Positions 27,901 to 36,533 are shown, counted from the stretch's first letter. The stretch is 64,000 bases of DNA from an uncultured Eubacteriales bacterium (GCA_934511365.1 CAKSWC010000002.1:1-64000); one strand, 5' to 3'. Notes: generated from the letters alone by a model not told the origin. Translations and numbers: made by a program.

Positions 27901-28458
27901 ACAAGTGATAAGTCCGAGCCGAAAATTGTTGAAATCTCCATCGCCGGTGTTACAAACCTCCGCGCAACGGAAGTGAGCCATTCTTTCGTTACCCTTGCGT
28001 GGGATAAGGTTGAAGGCGCAGCGAAATATAAAATTTTCAAAGACGGCATTGAAGTTGCTGATACCGCCGCCCTTTCATACAAAATTTCAAACCTTGTTGG
28101 CTACAGTGACTATACTTTCACAGTTCAGGCAATTTCCGCTGACGGAGATATGTCATCAGAAGCTATTGAATGCAAGGTTAAAACAAAGCTCACTCCGGTT
28201 GACCCAAGCAAGATAACCGTTGTTAAAAGAGATGAAACCTCCGTCACCCTTTCATGGAGCAAGGTCAACAGCAATACCGAAAAGTATCGGATTTACATTG
28301 ACGGAAAGCTGCTGTCATGCACTAATGTCGGAGATAACTACACGGTTTCACTCCCCGGAAAAGACGCGGTCGAGCTGCATATCGTGACCTATATCGGTTC
28401 CGAAGATTCCGAGCAGGTTTCGTATACAGTTCAGGCATATCAGCCAAAAGCCGCCTGA
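24994..28458 (+). CDS. secreted protein built of twelve fibronectin type III domains
   Basis: The 1154 residues begin with a signal peptide (MKKLSKLLVTALFCLSVAF, cleavage after PAFA, about residue 28). They then consist of about twelve FN3 domains of 85-100 residues, each recognisable by a 'LSWSKASGVTGY'-type strand pair and a 'Y.VRAY' strand. Unlike its neighbours it lacks the shared C-terminal domain and stops directly after the last FN3. No catalytic domain and no wall anchor are visible. The signal peptide and first FN3 domain closely match those of the next gene, so the two arose by duplication. It may be a scaffold or adhesin. RBS AAAGGAGG. Confidence 0.87.
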   Translation: MKKLSKLLVTALFCLSVAFAAVVPAFAATARVKNVKASVTASKVILSWSKASGVTGYQVQQYVKEKWQAVGTTAKTTYTVKKLTTGKTYRFRVRAYKKSGKKTVYGKASAAVSAKPSCIAPTNFKASVLSPSSAKFTWKAVPAANGYKLQKYDGKKWVDVSKTTKTFLTVSKLSTGVAVKYRVLAFKTVGKKAVNGRASAVLTVTPTIKVPGSVKAVAASPVSATISWSAVPGVSGYLIYKYDETGKKWAYAAMTGRTSLTVSKLIPTVENRLKVRAYVKNGSKTVYGAFSKEVAFKTTAIAAPTALTLKASDSKTATLSWNAVSGVTGYAVYLWNSTENKWQWSLTCTGNGCTVKNLPSNSDFTVAVKAYIKAENGKNYLSANSNSVSGHTSPAAVTDLKALNLTDKSFTLSWTASKDADIIERYEIYAQITRTNEDGDRVSSFEYIGSVPKDSNTFNVESLDDKPLEQKTPYIFRILGYSFYTKTNSAGKPVTNRLYTTATEAVITTALTDVKDFRAENPTSSSINLSWSENVKAESYKLQIKKDGAAEWTDVDLSKCDKVDKGTAVRSYTVKDLEPSTAYFFRVTAVSGNVTSVGNNEIPARTAPKSDAVLEKEAVKPTSISIKWNAVTGADGYEIQWLKPGSESWEVLKETEETKLTVNNLEQCSTYKFKMRSYYTAADGSKVYAEQFSNELSETTLLNPISLAYRADYGMTGSNAISVAWIANSKATSYELFYKESSAKDWKKVDASITNQNSITQDNVCVYKLGGLDPSTEYSFKGIAVCGDVKSSESAVTKGMTAPAAVSGFKASEIKDNSAVLKWNTSAKASKYVVEINVDGNWVVPTASGAEGYLSVLSSGVCNVKNLKPAKEYLFRIYAIGKFDSTRAPRSEYSSELPVITKLPAPSITRSSVTGNNVALEWTSVDGAKEYKVYRNNTIIATVSGTSYTDKKVAPGKPSYCVEAVNNITTSDKSEPKIVEISIAGVTNLRATEVSHSFVTLAWDKVEGAAKYKIFKDGIEVADTAALSYKISNLVGYSDYTFTVQAISADGDMSSEAIECKVKTKLTPVDPSKITVVKRDETSVTLSWSKVNSNTEKYRIYIDGKLLSCTNVGDNYTVSLPGKDAVELHIVTYIGSEDSEQVSYTVQAYQPKAA

Positions 28459-28472
28459 CCACTGTGATTTTG

Positions 28473-28510
28473 ACCGGCCCCGACGGCACAGCTCTGAGGG
28501 GTCGGTTATT
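28473..28510 (+). terminator. hairpin between the two FN3 genes (weak terminator or attenuator)
   Basis: ACCGGCCCC (28473-28481) pairs with GGGGTCGGT (28498-28506), nine base pairs with one G-U, followed by only a short T-rich stretch. It may trim expression of the downstream copy rather than stop it. Confidence 0.5.
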
Positions 28511-28549
28511 GGTAAATAAACATATTTTTTAAGGAGGAAGAAAACAATA

Positions 28550-31525
28550 ATGAAAAAACTTTCAAAGCTTGTTCTTTCTGCGTTTTTGTGTCTGAGTCTT
28601 GTTCTTGCAACAATCACTCCGGCGTTCGCCGCCGCAGCAAAGGTCAGAAAGCTCAAGGCAGTCGTAACCTATAACACTGTCACCCTGAGTTGGAAAAAGG
28701 CCTCCGGCGTTTCCGGCTATGAAGTTCAAAGAGCCGCCGGAAAAAACTGGAAAACCCTTGGAACAACAAAGAAAACAAAGTTCAAAATCAAAAAGCTCAA
28801 AACCGGAACCACCTATAAGTTCCGCGTCCGCGCCTATAAGCTCTCCGGAAAAAGGAAGGTATACGGCCCTGCGGCTTCGGTTTCCGCAACGCCCGTCTGC
28901 GCCGCACCGAAAAACCTTAAAGCCGCTGTTCTTTCGCCAACAACCGCAAGACTCTCCTGGGCAAAAACGGCCGGTGCAACAAGCTATCGCGTTCAAAAGC
29001 TGAACGGAAAGAAGTGGGTCAATGATGCGGACGCAAAGGGAACGGTTCTTAACCTTTCCGGCCTCACTCCGACCGCCGCCGCGTCCTATCGCGTCTGCGC
29101 AGTCACAAAAGTTGGCAAAAAGAACGTCCTCGGAAAATTCTCCGCCGCAGTTCAGGTTAAAACGGCCGTTGCAACGCCGTCCTCCCTCCTCGTTTCGGGC
29201 GAAAGCACAAACTCGGTCAAGCTCTCTTGGAGCAAGGTTTCAGGCGCAACGGATTATGTTGTTTATCAGAACGGAAAGCTTACCTATGTTACAAAAACAA
29301 ACAGCGTTACCGCAAACAAGGGGCTTTCTCCAAACACCGTTTATAAATTCACCGTCAGAGCGCGCGTGAAGGTTTCGGGCAAAATTGCCCTTTCCTCGTT
29401 CTCTGCCGCAGCGAGGGCAAAGACCGCCCCGGCGGCCGTTTCCGGCTTTGAGGTTGCGGCAGAAAAGGCCGGCTCCCTCACCCTTTCATGGAAGGCTGTT
29501 CCCGGCGCAGAAAAGTATCAGATTTTCATGGTCAAGAACGGAAAGAATGTTCAAATCGCCTCCCCGTCAAAGGGTAATTTGGAACACACGGTCTACGGCC
29601 TTGATGAACACACCGAGTATTCATTCAGAATCAGAGCACTCGGTGCTTATGGCAGCAAAACTCTTTACGGCGCACTTTCCGCCCCAAAGTCGGCAACAAC
29701 CCTTGTTGCCGGAGTTAAGGGCTTTTCCGTTGAAAGCGTTACCGCAACCTCTGCCGTCCTCTCTTGGAAAGTGCTTGAGGCCGCGGAAAACTACACCCTT
29801 GAGCAAAGCAGCGACAAAAAGTCTTGGACAAAGGCCGCCGATATAAGCGCGTCCGCCGCCTCAAACGGCAAAATTTCATACACCGTAAGCACGCTCAAGG
29901 AGGGCAGCGTTACATATTTCCGCGTTGCCTCAACCGTAAAGGGCTTCACCGAGCCGTCATATAGCGACCTTGTTACGGTTAAAACCATCCCCGGAAAGGT
30001 CACAAACCTCAAGGCCGCCCTTTCAAAGGATTCAAAAAGCGCAACCGTTTCATGGACGGCGATTCCCTCGGCTGACGGATATATCGTCAAGTTTGACGGA
30101 ACAACAAAGGAAGTGAGCAAAAACACCGCAACGCTCACTCTCTCCTCTGTTTACACAAAGGCCAACACAAAATACAGCTTCTCCGTCATTGCCTTCACAA
30201 AATTCGGTTCAACAAAGCTGAGCGGTGCGGAAAGCGACCCCTGCGTTTTCAAAACTCCGCTCGGAGAAATTTCAGACCTCAGAACAGCCGAGCGCACAAG
30301 CTTTGATGACGGAAAAGTCACCGTCTATTCATCACTCATCTGGGACAGCATTCCGAACGCCGAATATATCGCGGAAGGCCGGAACACGGCAATCGACTCA
30401 AGCTGGCGCCAAATTGCAAAAAGCGATGTCAACCTTGTCAACGTCAACAGCACCGTTTCGGGCTTAAAGGCAGCAAAGAAGTCTGATTACGTTACAACGC
30501 TCTCCTGGTCCGCTGTTCCCGGCGCAAGCAAGTATATCATCAAGTCCACCGCCTCGGAAAACGACAGCTACCTTACGGAAATTGCTTCAACCTCCTCAAC
30601 AAGCATTGACCTCAACCTTGCTCCCTCAACAAAGCTCAACCTTGTTGTTCTTGCCGTTGCAAACTCCGTTTCATACAGAGTCAAAGCCGTTGACGCGGAC
30701 AAAATCAATCCCGATTCGGCCTATAAAACAATAACCGCCTCAAACTTTGTTATCGGCTCCGGTTGTGTTGTATACACAACTCCGGCGCCCGCAGCGTTCA
30801 ACAGCAGCGCGGAAAGCCAGCGTGCCTATACCCTCAAGCTCATTCAGGCAATCAACAACACCAAGGACGAGAAAACACCCGTCACCGGACGCTCAGACGT
30901 TAAGCTTGAAGCCAATGTTGACACCCTTTCACTTTCAGGAATTCCGCTTGATGAAAAATTAGTTGACAAAGAAGTTGAAAAGCTGAAAAAAGAAATGAAC
31001 GAGAGCAAAAGCCACACTCTGAATTTCAACAACGGAATTGCTTTTTATAAGGCAAAGGACAGCAAGGGGAACGAGGTTAATTATTCCCAAAGGCTCAACT
31101 CTTTCATTGTTCCAACTCCTGATAATTCATATGAAACCAAATATGCCTATCTCTACAACCAAAACAATCTTTCTGCCTTCAGCAAGGGCATTTCAAATGT
31201 TAAAGTCTCCGAAAGCGCAGGAAAAACAACCGTTTCCCTGACCGTTAACAAGGAGGGAACAAACGCGGTCTATCACCCAGGCTTTGTTGACAGCATAACC
31301 GGCAGCCTTGGCGTTATCGGCGGAGACGGAGCAAGCTGCACCGCAACCGTCGGCGCCTCAACCATAACGGGTGTTATCAACAGCAGCGGAACTCTTGACT
31401 CACTCAAAATCACAAGCCCGTTCACTCTGACCGTCAACATGGATGTACCCATGAAGCTTGTTACACTCCACGCTAAAATGGTTCTCTCCGGTTTCTCAAA
31501 CTATAATTACACTTTCACAAGATAA
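28550..31525 (+). CDS. secreted FN3 repeat protein with C-terminal domain shared by neighbours
   Basis: A 991-residue paralogue of the preceding gene. The signal peptide starts MKKLSKLVLSAFLCLSL. About seven to eight FN3 domains occupy about 28-735. The uncharacterised C-terminal domain (about 765-991) begins 'AYTLKLIQAINNTK' and ends in beta-rich repeats such as 'STITGVINSSGTLDSL'. The same tail domain ends the LRR protein at 22716 and forms most of the protein at 31601. There is no anchor motif or enzyme motif. RBS AAGGAGG; a terminator-like hairpin follows at 31550-31585. Confidence 0.86.
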   Translation: MKKLSKLVLSAFLCLSLVLATITPAFAAAAKVRKLKAVVTYNTVTLSWKKASGVSGYEVQRAAGKNWKTLGTTKKTKFKIKKLKTGTTYKFRVRAYKLSGKRKVYGPAASVSATPVCAAPKNLKAAVLSPTTARLSWAKTAGATSYRVQKLNGKKWVNDADAKGTVLNLSGLTPTAAASYRVCAVTKVGKKNVLGKFSAAVQVKTAVATPSSLLVSGESTNSVKLSWSKVSGATDYVVYQNGKLTYVTKTNSVTANKGLSPNTVYKFTVRARVKVSGKIALSSFSAAARAKTAPAAVSGFEVAAEKAGSLTLSWKAVPGAEKYQIFMVKNGKNVQIASPSKGNLEHTVYGLDEHTEYSFRIRALGAYGSKTLYGALSAPKSATTLVAGVKGFSVESVTATSAVLSWKVLEAAENYTLEQSSDKKSWTKAADISASAASNGKISYTVSTLKEGSVTYFRVASTVKGFTEPSYSDLVTVKTIPGKVTNLKAALSKDSKSATVSWTAIPSADGYIVKFDGTTKEVSKNTATLTLSSVYTKANTKYSFSVIAFTKFGSTKLSGAESDPCVFKTPLGEISDLRTAERTSFDDGKVTVYSSLIWDSIPNAEYIAEGRNTAIDSSWRQIAKSDVNLVNVNSTVSGLKAAKKSDYVTTLSWSAVPGASKYIIKSTASENDSYLTEIASTSSTSIDLNLAPSTKLNLVVLAVANSVSYRVKAVDADKINPDSAYKTITASNFVIGSGCVVYTTPAPAAFNSSAESQRAYTLKLIQAINNTKDEKTPVTGRSDVKLEANVDTLSLSGIPLDEKLVDKEVEKLKKEMNESKSHTLNFNNGIAFYKAKDSKGNEVNYSQRLNSFIVPTPDNSYETKYAYLYNQNNLSAFSKGISNVKVSESAGKTTVSLTVNKEGTNAVYHPGFVDSITGSLGVIGGDGASCTATVGASTITGVINSSGTLDSLKITSPFTLTVNMDVPMKLVTLHAKMVLSGFSNYNYTFTR

Positions 31526-31549
31526 GCGAGTGCTTTAAGTTAATTCTTA

Positions 31550-31585
31550 AATTCGGGGGATATTATAGTCTCCCGAATTTTATTT
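31550..31585 (+). terminator. intrinsic terminator after the second FN3 gene
   Basis: AATTCGGG (31550-31557) pairs with CCCGAATT (31572-31579) and is followed by a short T-rich run. It lies only 16-20 bases before the next start, so read-through is likely. Confidence 0.6.
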
Positions 31586-31600
31586 CCAAGGAGCAGCAAA

Positions 31601-32584
31601 ATGAACAGTAAAAAAATTTTGGGGCTCGCCGCTCTCGCGGTCGCCGCGGTCTGGATTTTCTGCATAAGCTTCATCGTTTCCTCAAACCATATGAAGAAGC
31701 AAAAAGCTTCCTCTGGAACACTGCCGCCGTCTCTTTCCGCCTATTCTTCAACAACTGCGCCGCCGAGCGCAACGTCCGGTACCCCGAGCGGACAGAAATT
31801 CACAATGGACGGCAACCAGATGAGCACAAATGTTACCGCCGAAACCCCGGCCTGGGTCATTGAGGAATCAAAGTCTAAACAGGCAAGCGAGGCCGCCTCG
31901 GTTGCAGCGCAGATTAAAAGCAGCTCAAAAAAAGCGGCTAGAGACGCTGTTCCAAGCGGCAAAAAGGAAATTATAAGTGCATACCTTGACGCGGTCAACA
32001 AGCTCAAGGACACTTCCTCCTTCTCCCTCACAAAGGACGATAAGCTCTCGGTTGAAATTGACAGCATCTCAGGCGGTTCCTCGGTTCAAAACATTGCCTC
32101 CTCAATGATCAAAAACAACACGAAAAACGAACCGGTAAGCTACAATTTTTCAAACGGTGTTGACCCGTCGAGCGGAAAATCTCCGAACGCGGTCATTGCC
32201 CCGCTCTCCCAAAAGGCGCAGCTGAGTGCAAATGACGTTACAAACGCAACCGCGTCTCAAAACTCCGGCGGAGGCTACAGCTTGAAGCTCACGCTCGGCG
32301 AGGCAACGCAGACGCTCTCCTCCCCGGCGGCCGGGTACTCAACCTCAATGGAGGTTATCAATGTTGATTCGCTCGGGCTCCCCTCCTCGGCAAGCATCAG
32401 CGAGCTGAACATTACTTATAACAATTCGGTTATTGAGGCCGAAATTGACAAGGACGGCCGCATAACCTCAATGACGCACACCCTTGTTGTTTCAAAGGCG
32501 AACGGAAACGGAAAAATGCTCCTTGTTCCAATAACGGTTGAACTCCACGGAAGCTTTGTCAGCAATTATAAAATCAGTTACTGA
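31601..32584 (+). CDS. membrane-anchored protein consisting of the shared C-terminal domain
   Basis: A 327-residue protein with an uncleaved-looking N-terminal membrane helix (about 7-28), a Ser/Thr/Pro-rich spacer (about 32-125), and then one copy of the domain found at the C-terminus of the two neighbours. Shared landmarks are KKEIISAYLDAVN, 'VSYNFSNGVD', 'GGGYSLKLTLG' and 'NSVIEAEIDKDGRITSM'. The GGGYSLKLTLG and YNNSVIEAEIDKDGRI strands suggest a curved beta-sheet fold of the kind seen in lipid- or lipoprotein-handling proteins, but that is only an impression. It could be the cell-side partner of the larger secreted proteins. Confidence 0.75.
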   Translation: MNSKKILGLAALAVAAVWIFCISFIVSSNHMKKQKASSGTLPPSLSAYSSTTAPPSATSGTPSGQKFTMDGNQMSTNVTAETPAWVIEESKSKQASEAASVAAQIKSSSKKAARDAVPSGKKEIISAYLDAVNKLKDTSSFSLTKDDKLSVEIDSISGGSSVQNIASSMIKNNTKNEPVSYNFSNGVDPSSGKSPNAVIAPLSQKAQLSANDVTNATASQNSGGGYSLKLTLGEATQTLSSPAAGYSTSMEVINVDSLGLPSSASISELNITYNNSVIEAEIDKDGRITSMTHTLVVSKANGNGKMLLVPITVELHGSFVSNYKISY

Positions 32585-32620
32585 AAAAACACGGTTATTA
32601 TTTATTAATTATTTTTTCTG

Positions 32621-32649
32621 TTGACTTGGCCGTTTCTTCGTGCTATAAT
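32621..32649 (+). promoter_or_regulatory. promoter of the 61-residue membrane peptide gene
   Basis: TTGACT (32621-32626), a 17-base spacer, TATAAT (32644-32649), 31 bases ahead of the start. Confidence 0.85.
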
Positions 32650-32680
32650 GTGTATAACAAATTTATGGAGGACTATTGAT

Positions 32681-32866
32681 ATGGATACTTTCAAGAAAAT
32701 TCTTAAAATCTTCACAATCATCGCAGCCGTTTGCGCAGCTGTTGCCGGCGTTTATGTTGCCGTCACAAAGCTCATTGAAAAGAAGAACGCTAAAAATGCT
32801 GACAGCAGAGAAAACTATGTTTCCTGCTCCTGCTTCGACGCAGACTTCGTTTCCGAAACAGCCTGA
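32681..32866 (+). CDS. 61-residue single-pass membrane peptide with CSC motif
   Basis: The start at 32681 follows GGAGG by eight bases and lies 31 bases from its own consensus promoter; the longer frame upstream would begin inside the promoter. The peptide has one membrane helix (about 9-31, FTIIAAVCAAVAGVYVAV), a short Lys-rich stretch, and a polar C-terminus ending 'ENYVSCSCFDADFVSETA'. It is followed immediately by a strong terminator, so it is a deliberate single-gene unit. I recall similar CSC-tail peptides in other Ruminococcaceae but know no function. Candidates include a membrane-stress or regulatory microprotein. Confidence 0.8.
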   Translation: MDTFKKILKIFTIIAAVCAAVAGVYVAVTKLIEKKNAKNADSRENYVSCSCFDADFVSETA

Positions 32867-32886
32867 TTGTTCTTTCAAAAATTCAA

Positions 32887-32923
32887 AGCCCTTTCAGAGT
32901 GCCGAACTCTGAGAGGGCTTTTT
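32887..32923 (+). terminator. strong terminator after the small peptide gene
   Basis: A 14-bp stem (32887-32900 with 32906-32919, one G-U) with a five-base loop, followed by TTTTT. Confidence 0.93.
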
Positions 32924-32944
32924 GCTTTAAAAAGGGGGCAAATA

Positions 32945-34801
32945 ATGAAAACTTTTAAAAAATCGTTTTTCCTTTTCTTGCTTAATACAGCCTTTTTTCT
33001 TTTCTGTTTCGCGTTTTCCGCAGGAGCCGAAAACGCTTATTTTTCCGGCGATTTCAGCTACAGAATCCTGCCGGATAAAACGGTCGAAATAACCGCTTAC
33101 ACCGGTCAAAGCGAAACGGCCGAAATTCCTTCCACCGTTGATTCTATTACCGTTTCCGCGCTTGGAAAAGGCTGTTTTTCAAACAATGAAACGCTCAAAA
33201 AGGTTACGTTTCCCCGGTCGGCGGTTTCAATCGGCGATTACTGCTTTTCCGGCTGCAAAAATCTTTCCGCCGCGGTCATTCCGGACAGCGTTTCCTTCCT
33301 TGGAAAGAGCGCGTTTGAAAACTGCACGTCGCTTGAAAAAATCTCGCTTTCCTCGTCTCTCAAAAGCATTGGGGAAAGCGCATTCAAAAACTGCTATATG
33401 CTTGACAACGTCAGAATTCCTCAGGGTGTTCTTTCCGTTGAAAAAAGCGCGTTTGAAAACTGCCTTGTGCTTGGAAAAATCACCTTTCCACAGACCCTCA
33501 AACGCATTGAAAAAGCGGCGTTTTCCGGCTGTTCAAGGCTTTCCCGCGTTGTTCTTCCGGCCGGACTCGAAGAGCTTGGCGACCTTGCTTTTGAACGAAC
33601 GGAGTGTGCGCTTGTTGCCTGCCCTTCCGGTTTGAAACGGGTCGGATATAACCCGTTTTTTGATTCTCCCCTTTCATATAACCAGAACCTCAACGGAATC
33701 TACTGGGGAAGCTGGCTCATTGGATATGAAGATTTTCCGGGCGGAACGGACGATGAGGAAATCTTTATCAGAGAAGGCACAACCGGAATTGCAGACCGCG
33801 TTTTTGCTCCGGAAAACGGCCTTTGCAGCCCTTATCATCTGCGTGCGATTGAAATTCCGGACTCTGTGAAATTCATTGGCGAACGCGCTTTTTCAAACAG
33901 CGAATTTTCCGAGCTGACAATTCCGGACAGTGTGCTTGAAATCGGAAACAAAGCGTTTGAAAACTGCGCAAAGCTCAAAAAAATCACCCTTTCAAAAAGG
34001 CTGCAAAGTATTGGAAGCAGTGCGTTTTCGGGCTGTCTGAGCCTTTCGGCGGTTACAATTCCGGACAGCGTCAAAAGCATCGGCAAAAATGCTTTTTATC
34101 AAACACTCGCCCTCAATGCTCAAAAAACAACGGTTAAATATATTGACGGCTGGGTTGTTTCGTCTCTTATTCCGCAGTGCAGACTCACGCTCAGGAAGGA
34201 CACACGCGGAATCTGCGAGGACGCTTTTTCCGGCTTTAAAAACGAGCTTACCGTTTATAAAAACACAAAGCACATCTCCCCGCATTCGTTCGGCTTTTTA
34301 AAAAGCGGAACGTCTTATCGAAAATCCGCCGGGTTCACCCTCGTTTGCGAAAAAAACTCCGAGGCGCATAAATTCGCCCTCAAAAACGGCCTGAAATTCA
34401 AAATCATCTGTCTGCACGAAAATTTAAGCAAATGGATAACCGACAAAAAGGCCACCGCAAGCCAGGCAGGTTCGCGCCACAAAAGCTGCCTTGACTGCAA
34501 AAAAATTGTCCGCACCGAAAAAATTCCGGTGAAAAAATGCGCCGCTCCAGTGCTTTTGAAAGCCGTTCAAACCGAAAACGGAGTCAAAGTCACCTGGAAA
34601 AAAACGGCCGGCGCAAAAAGCTTTGTTATTCTGCGCAAAACCGGAAACGGAAAATGGAAAAAAATCGGAACTTCAAAAAGCAGAAGTTTCCTTGACAAAA
34701 AAGCGAAAAGCGGCGTGAAATATACCTACACCGTCCGCGCAAAAAATTCCGCCGGACTTTCGCCGTTCAAGAAAAAAGGCGTCAGCTGCAAACTCAGATA
34801 A
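32945..34801 (+). CDS. secreted BspA-type leucine-rich repeat protein with FN3 tail
   Basis: A 618-residue exported protein. The signal peptide is about 1-30 (FCFAFSAGA). Two runs of LRR_5 repeats (about 50-225 and 290-385) are marked by units such as 'AVIPDSVSFLGKSAFENCTS' and 'IEIPDSVKFIGERAFSNSE'. A break between them contains 'GIYWGSWLIGYEDFPGG'. Near the C-terminus is a C-x-H ... C-x-x-C segment (about 505-545) and a single FN3 domain (about 550-618). The start is taken at 32945 behind GGGGG because the signal peptide begins there. It would be an adhesin or binding protein; no enzyme motif is seen. No promoter of its own is obvious after the preceding terminator. Confidence 0.85.
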   Translation: MKTFKKSFFLFLLNTAFFLFCFAFSAGAENAYFSGDFSYRILPDKTVEITAYTGQSETAEIPSTVDSITVSALGKGCFSNNETLKKVTFPRSAVSIGDYCFSGCKNLSAAVIPDSVSFLGKSAFENCTSLEKISLSSSLKSIGESAFKNCYMLDNVRIPQGVLSVEKSAFENCLVLGKITFPQTLKRIEKAAFSGCSRLSRVVLPAGLEELGDLAFERTECALVACPSGLKRVGYNPFFDSPLSYNQNLNGIYWGSWLIGYEDFPGGTDDEEIFIREGTTGIADRVFAPENGLCSPYHLRAIEIPDSVKFIGERAFSNSEFSELTIPDSVLEIGNKAFENCAKLKKITLSKRLQSIGSSAFSGCLSLSAVTIPDSVKSIGKNAFYQTLALNAQKTTVKYIDGWVVSSLIPQCRLTLRKDTRGICEDAFSGFKNELTVYKNTKHISPHSFGFLKSGTSYRKSAGFTLVCEKNSEAHKFALKNGLKFKIICLHENLSKWITDKKATASQAGSRHKSCLDCKKIVRTEKIPVKKCAAPVLLKAVQTENGVKVTWKKTAGAKSFVILRKTGNGKWKKIGTSKSRSFLDKKAKSGVKYTYTVRAKNSAGLSPFKKKGVSCKLR

Positions 34802-34806
34802 AAACA

Positions 34807-34848
34807 CACCGCCGAGCCGGATTTTCCCGGTCAACGGCGGTGTTTTAA
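34807..34848 (+). terminator. terminator of the LRR gene
   Basis: ACACCGCCG (34807-34815) pairs with CGGCGGTGT (34836-34844), with an inner CCGG/CCGG stem, followed by TTTTAAT. The remaining 34849-35052 shows no gene. Confidence 0.85.
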
Positions 34849-35052
34849 TCTTTGCAATTCAAATTTCAATCCACGCGCAGCAAATTCGCGCCAAAATTGC
34901 GCATAAAATCAATTTTTGCGGCGTTGCAATGAAATTACTAACCAAAAATCAGAAAGCGTTTTTAAGCGGCGTTTTTGAGCCTTGTTGATTTTCCGGCCGG
35001 AATTATGCCGCAAGACCGGTTTTTCCGGTCTGAAAGGAGACTGTTTTGAGCG

Positions 35053-36489
35053 TCAATCCTCGGTGCGAACCGTCTTGATTTTTCCCTCGGATCTTCTTTT
35101 CATGCGGTCAATAATTTCCTCGTCGCAGCTGTCCGCCATTGAGCCGACACGCTCCCAAAGCTCGTTCGCCTTTCCGCGCCAGATATCGAAGCCCTCAGGG
35201 GTCTCCGGGAATTCGGAGTAGAGCGCCTTCATTTCAACGCTGTTTTTGAACGCGGCAAGAACACGCCTGATAAGCTCAACTCTGATTTTTCCTGCCGCAA
35301 CTCCGGCAGCAAGCAGGCGGATTGTCCGCTCCGCCTCTTTCGGTGTAATTGAAATGCCCTTGGCAAAACCGGCCATGATGCTTTTGCTGAAAATTATGTC
35401 GTTCTTGAATAAATATTCGTTTTCCTCGCAGTTGAGCGCCACGGCGCAGGTAAGCAAAGCCATTGAACCGGCAAAGGCCTTTCCCTGAACGTCAATATAG
35501 CGTTTGTTGATGCTCCAAAGTCTTTCCTCGGTGAGGTAGCCGCCCTCTCTGAGCGCATTTGAAATGACGTCAACGGCAATTTCCGCCTGATAGAGCGAGG
35601 AGGTGCAGCCCTCACCGTTGTTCGGCTTGGTCAGGCAGGCGGCGTCTCCCATTGCAATGAAACCGTCCGCAACGAATGAGTACGGCGGCCTGCGATACGG
35701 CGTTCTTCCGCGCTCGATTTTCTGAATCGTGTATGTGCTCCAAGGAACATTTTTTCTGAACTGGCGGAACATCTCCTCGGCGTATTCAAAGCTGAGGTTT
35801 GCGCCAACGCCGAGAATGCCGCCCTTTTCATCGTCCTGCGGTGCGGACCAAACCTTGTATTGCAGGAACGAGTCGGTATGTATAACCTTTTCGTGTCCCT
35901 CGGGATAAAGGACATAGTAGAGAATGACATAGAACATGTCGCGCGGCGTAATTTCAAAATTCTCCGCGTTCAGTCCATCCGGAAGAGCGCGCCTTGCAAC
36001 GCTGGGGATACCGGAACAGTCGGCAACAATCGCACCGAGTGCTTCCTGCTCGCCGTCTGCGGTTTTATATTTTGCCCCGGCTATCCTGCCCTGCTCATCA
36101 AAAACAAAGCCGGAGAATGACGCGCCGTATATCAGCTCTGCGCCGGCTTTCACGGCGTTGTCGTTAAGGCGCAGAATGTATTGGTGCTTGCGCATTCCGA
36201 TAACGATGTTGTGGGTAGGCTTTGGGTAATTTCCGTAGGCAGAAAAATAGCTTCCGCCGTCAAACTCAAAGGAGTAGTCCTCATCACCCTTTTCCGGAAT
36301 CGGATAGCCGAACTTTTCCATCTCGCTTTTTGCCATATGAAAAATGTCATAATTTCTTGAAACATTTTCGCGCTCCTGCTTTTCAAGCATAAGCACTTTG
36401 AAGCCGCGCTTCGCCATCTCGTTTCCGAACCAGCTTCCGGTTGTTGAAGCGCCGATAATGATAACGTCATATTTTCTCTTGTTTTCCAT
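35053..36489 (-). CDS. FAD-dependent oxidoreductase, geranylgeranyl-reductase-like
   Basis: A 478-residue flavoprotein. The N-terminal dinucleotide-binding fold is YDVIIIGASTTGSW (residues 7-20; a GxSxxG variant of the usual GxGxxG) followed by VLMLEK. The second FAD contact is FIAMGDAACLTKPNNGEG. This is the p-hydroxybenzoate-hydroxylase/geranylgeranyl-reductase superfamily; members reduce isoprenoid double bonds or hydroxylate aromatics. About 130 residues after the last FAD motif form a helical tail without known signature. The start at 36489 puts CGGAG 11 bases upstream. It is monocistronic, with a promoter at 36534-36562. The substrate is unknown. Confidence 0.8.
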   Translation of the reverse strand: MENKRKYDVIIIGASTTGSWFGNEMAKRGFKVLMLEKQERENVSRNYDIFHMAKSEMEKFGYPIPEKGDEDYSFEFDGGSYFSAYGNYPKPTHNIVIGMRKHQYILRLNDNAVKAGAELIYGASFSGFVFDEQGRIAGAKYKTADGEQEALGAIVADCSGIPSVARRALPDGLNAENFEITPRDMFYVILYYVLYPEGHEKVIHTDSFLQYKVWSAPQDDEKGGILGVGANLSFEYAEEMFRQFRKNVPWSTYTIQKIERGRTPYRRPPYSFVADGFIAMGDAACLTKPNNGEGCTSSLYQAEIAVDVISNALREGGYLTEERLWSINKRYIDVQGKAFAGSMALLTCAVALNCEENEYLFKNDIIFSKSIMAGFAKGISITPKEAERTIRLLAAGVAAGKIRVELIRRVLAAFKNSVEMKALYSEFPETPEGFDIWRGKANELWERVGSMADSCDEEIIDRMKRRSEGKIKTVRTED

Positions 36490-36533
36490 TTTCAAACATC
36501 TCCGTTTTCTTTTCGCAGTTTCCTGCAAAGGCT

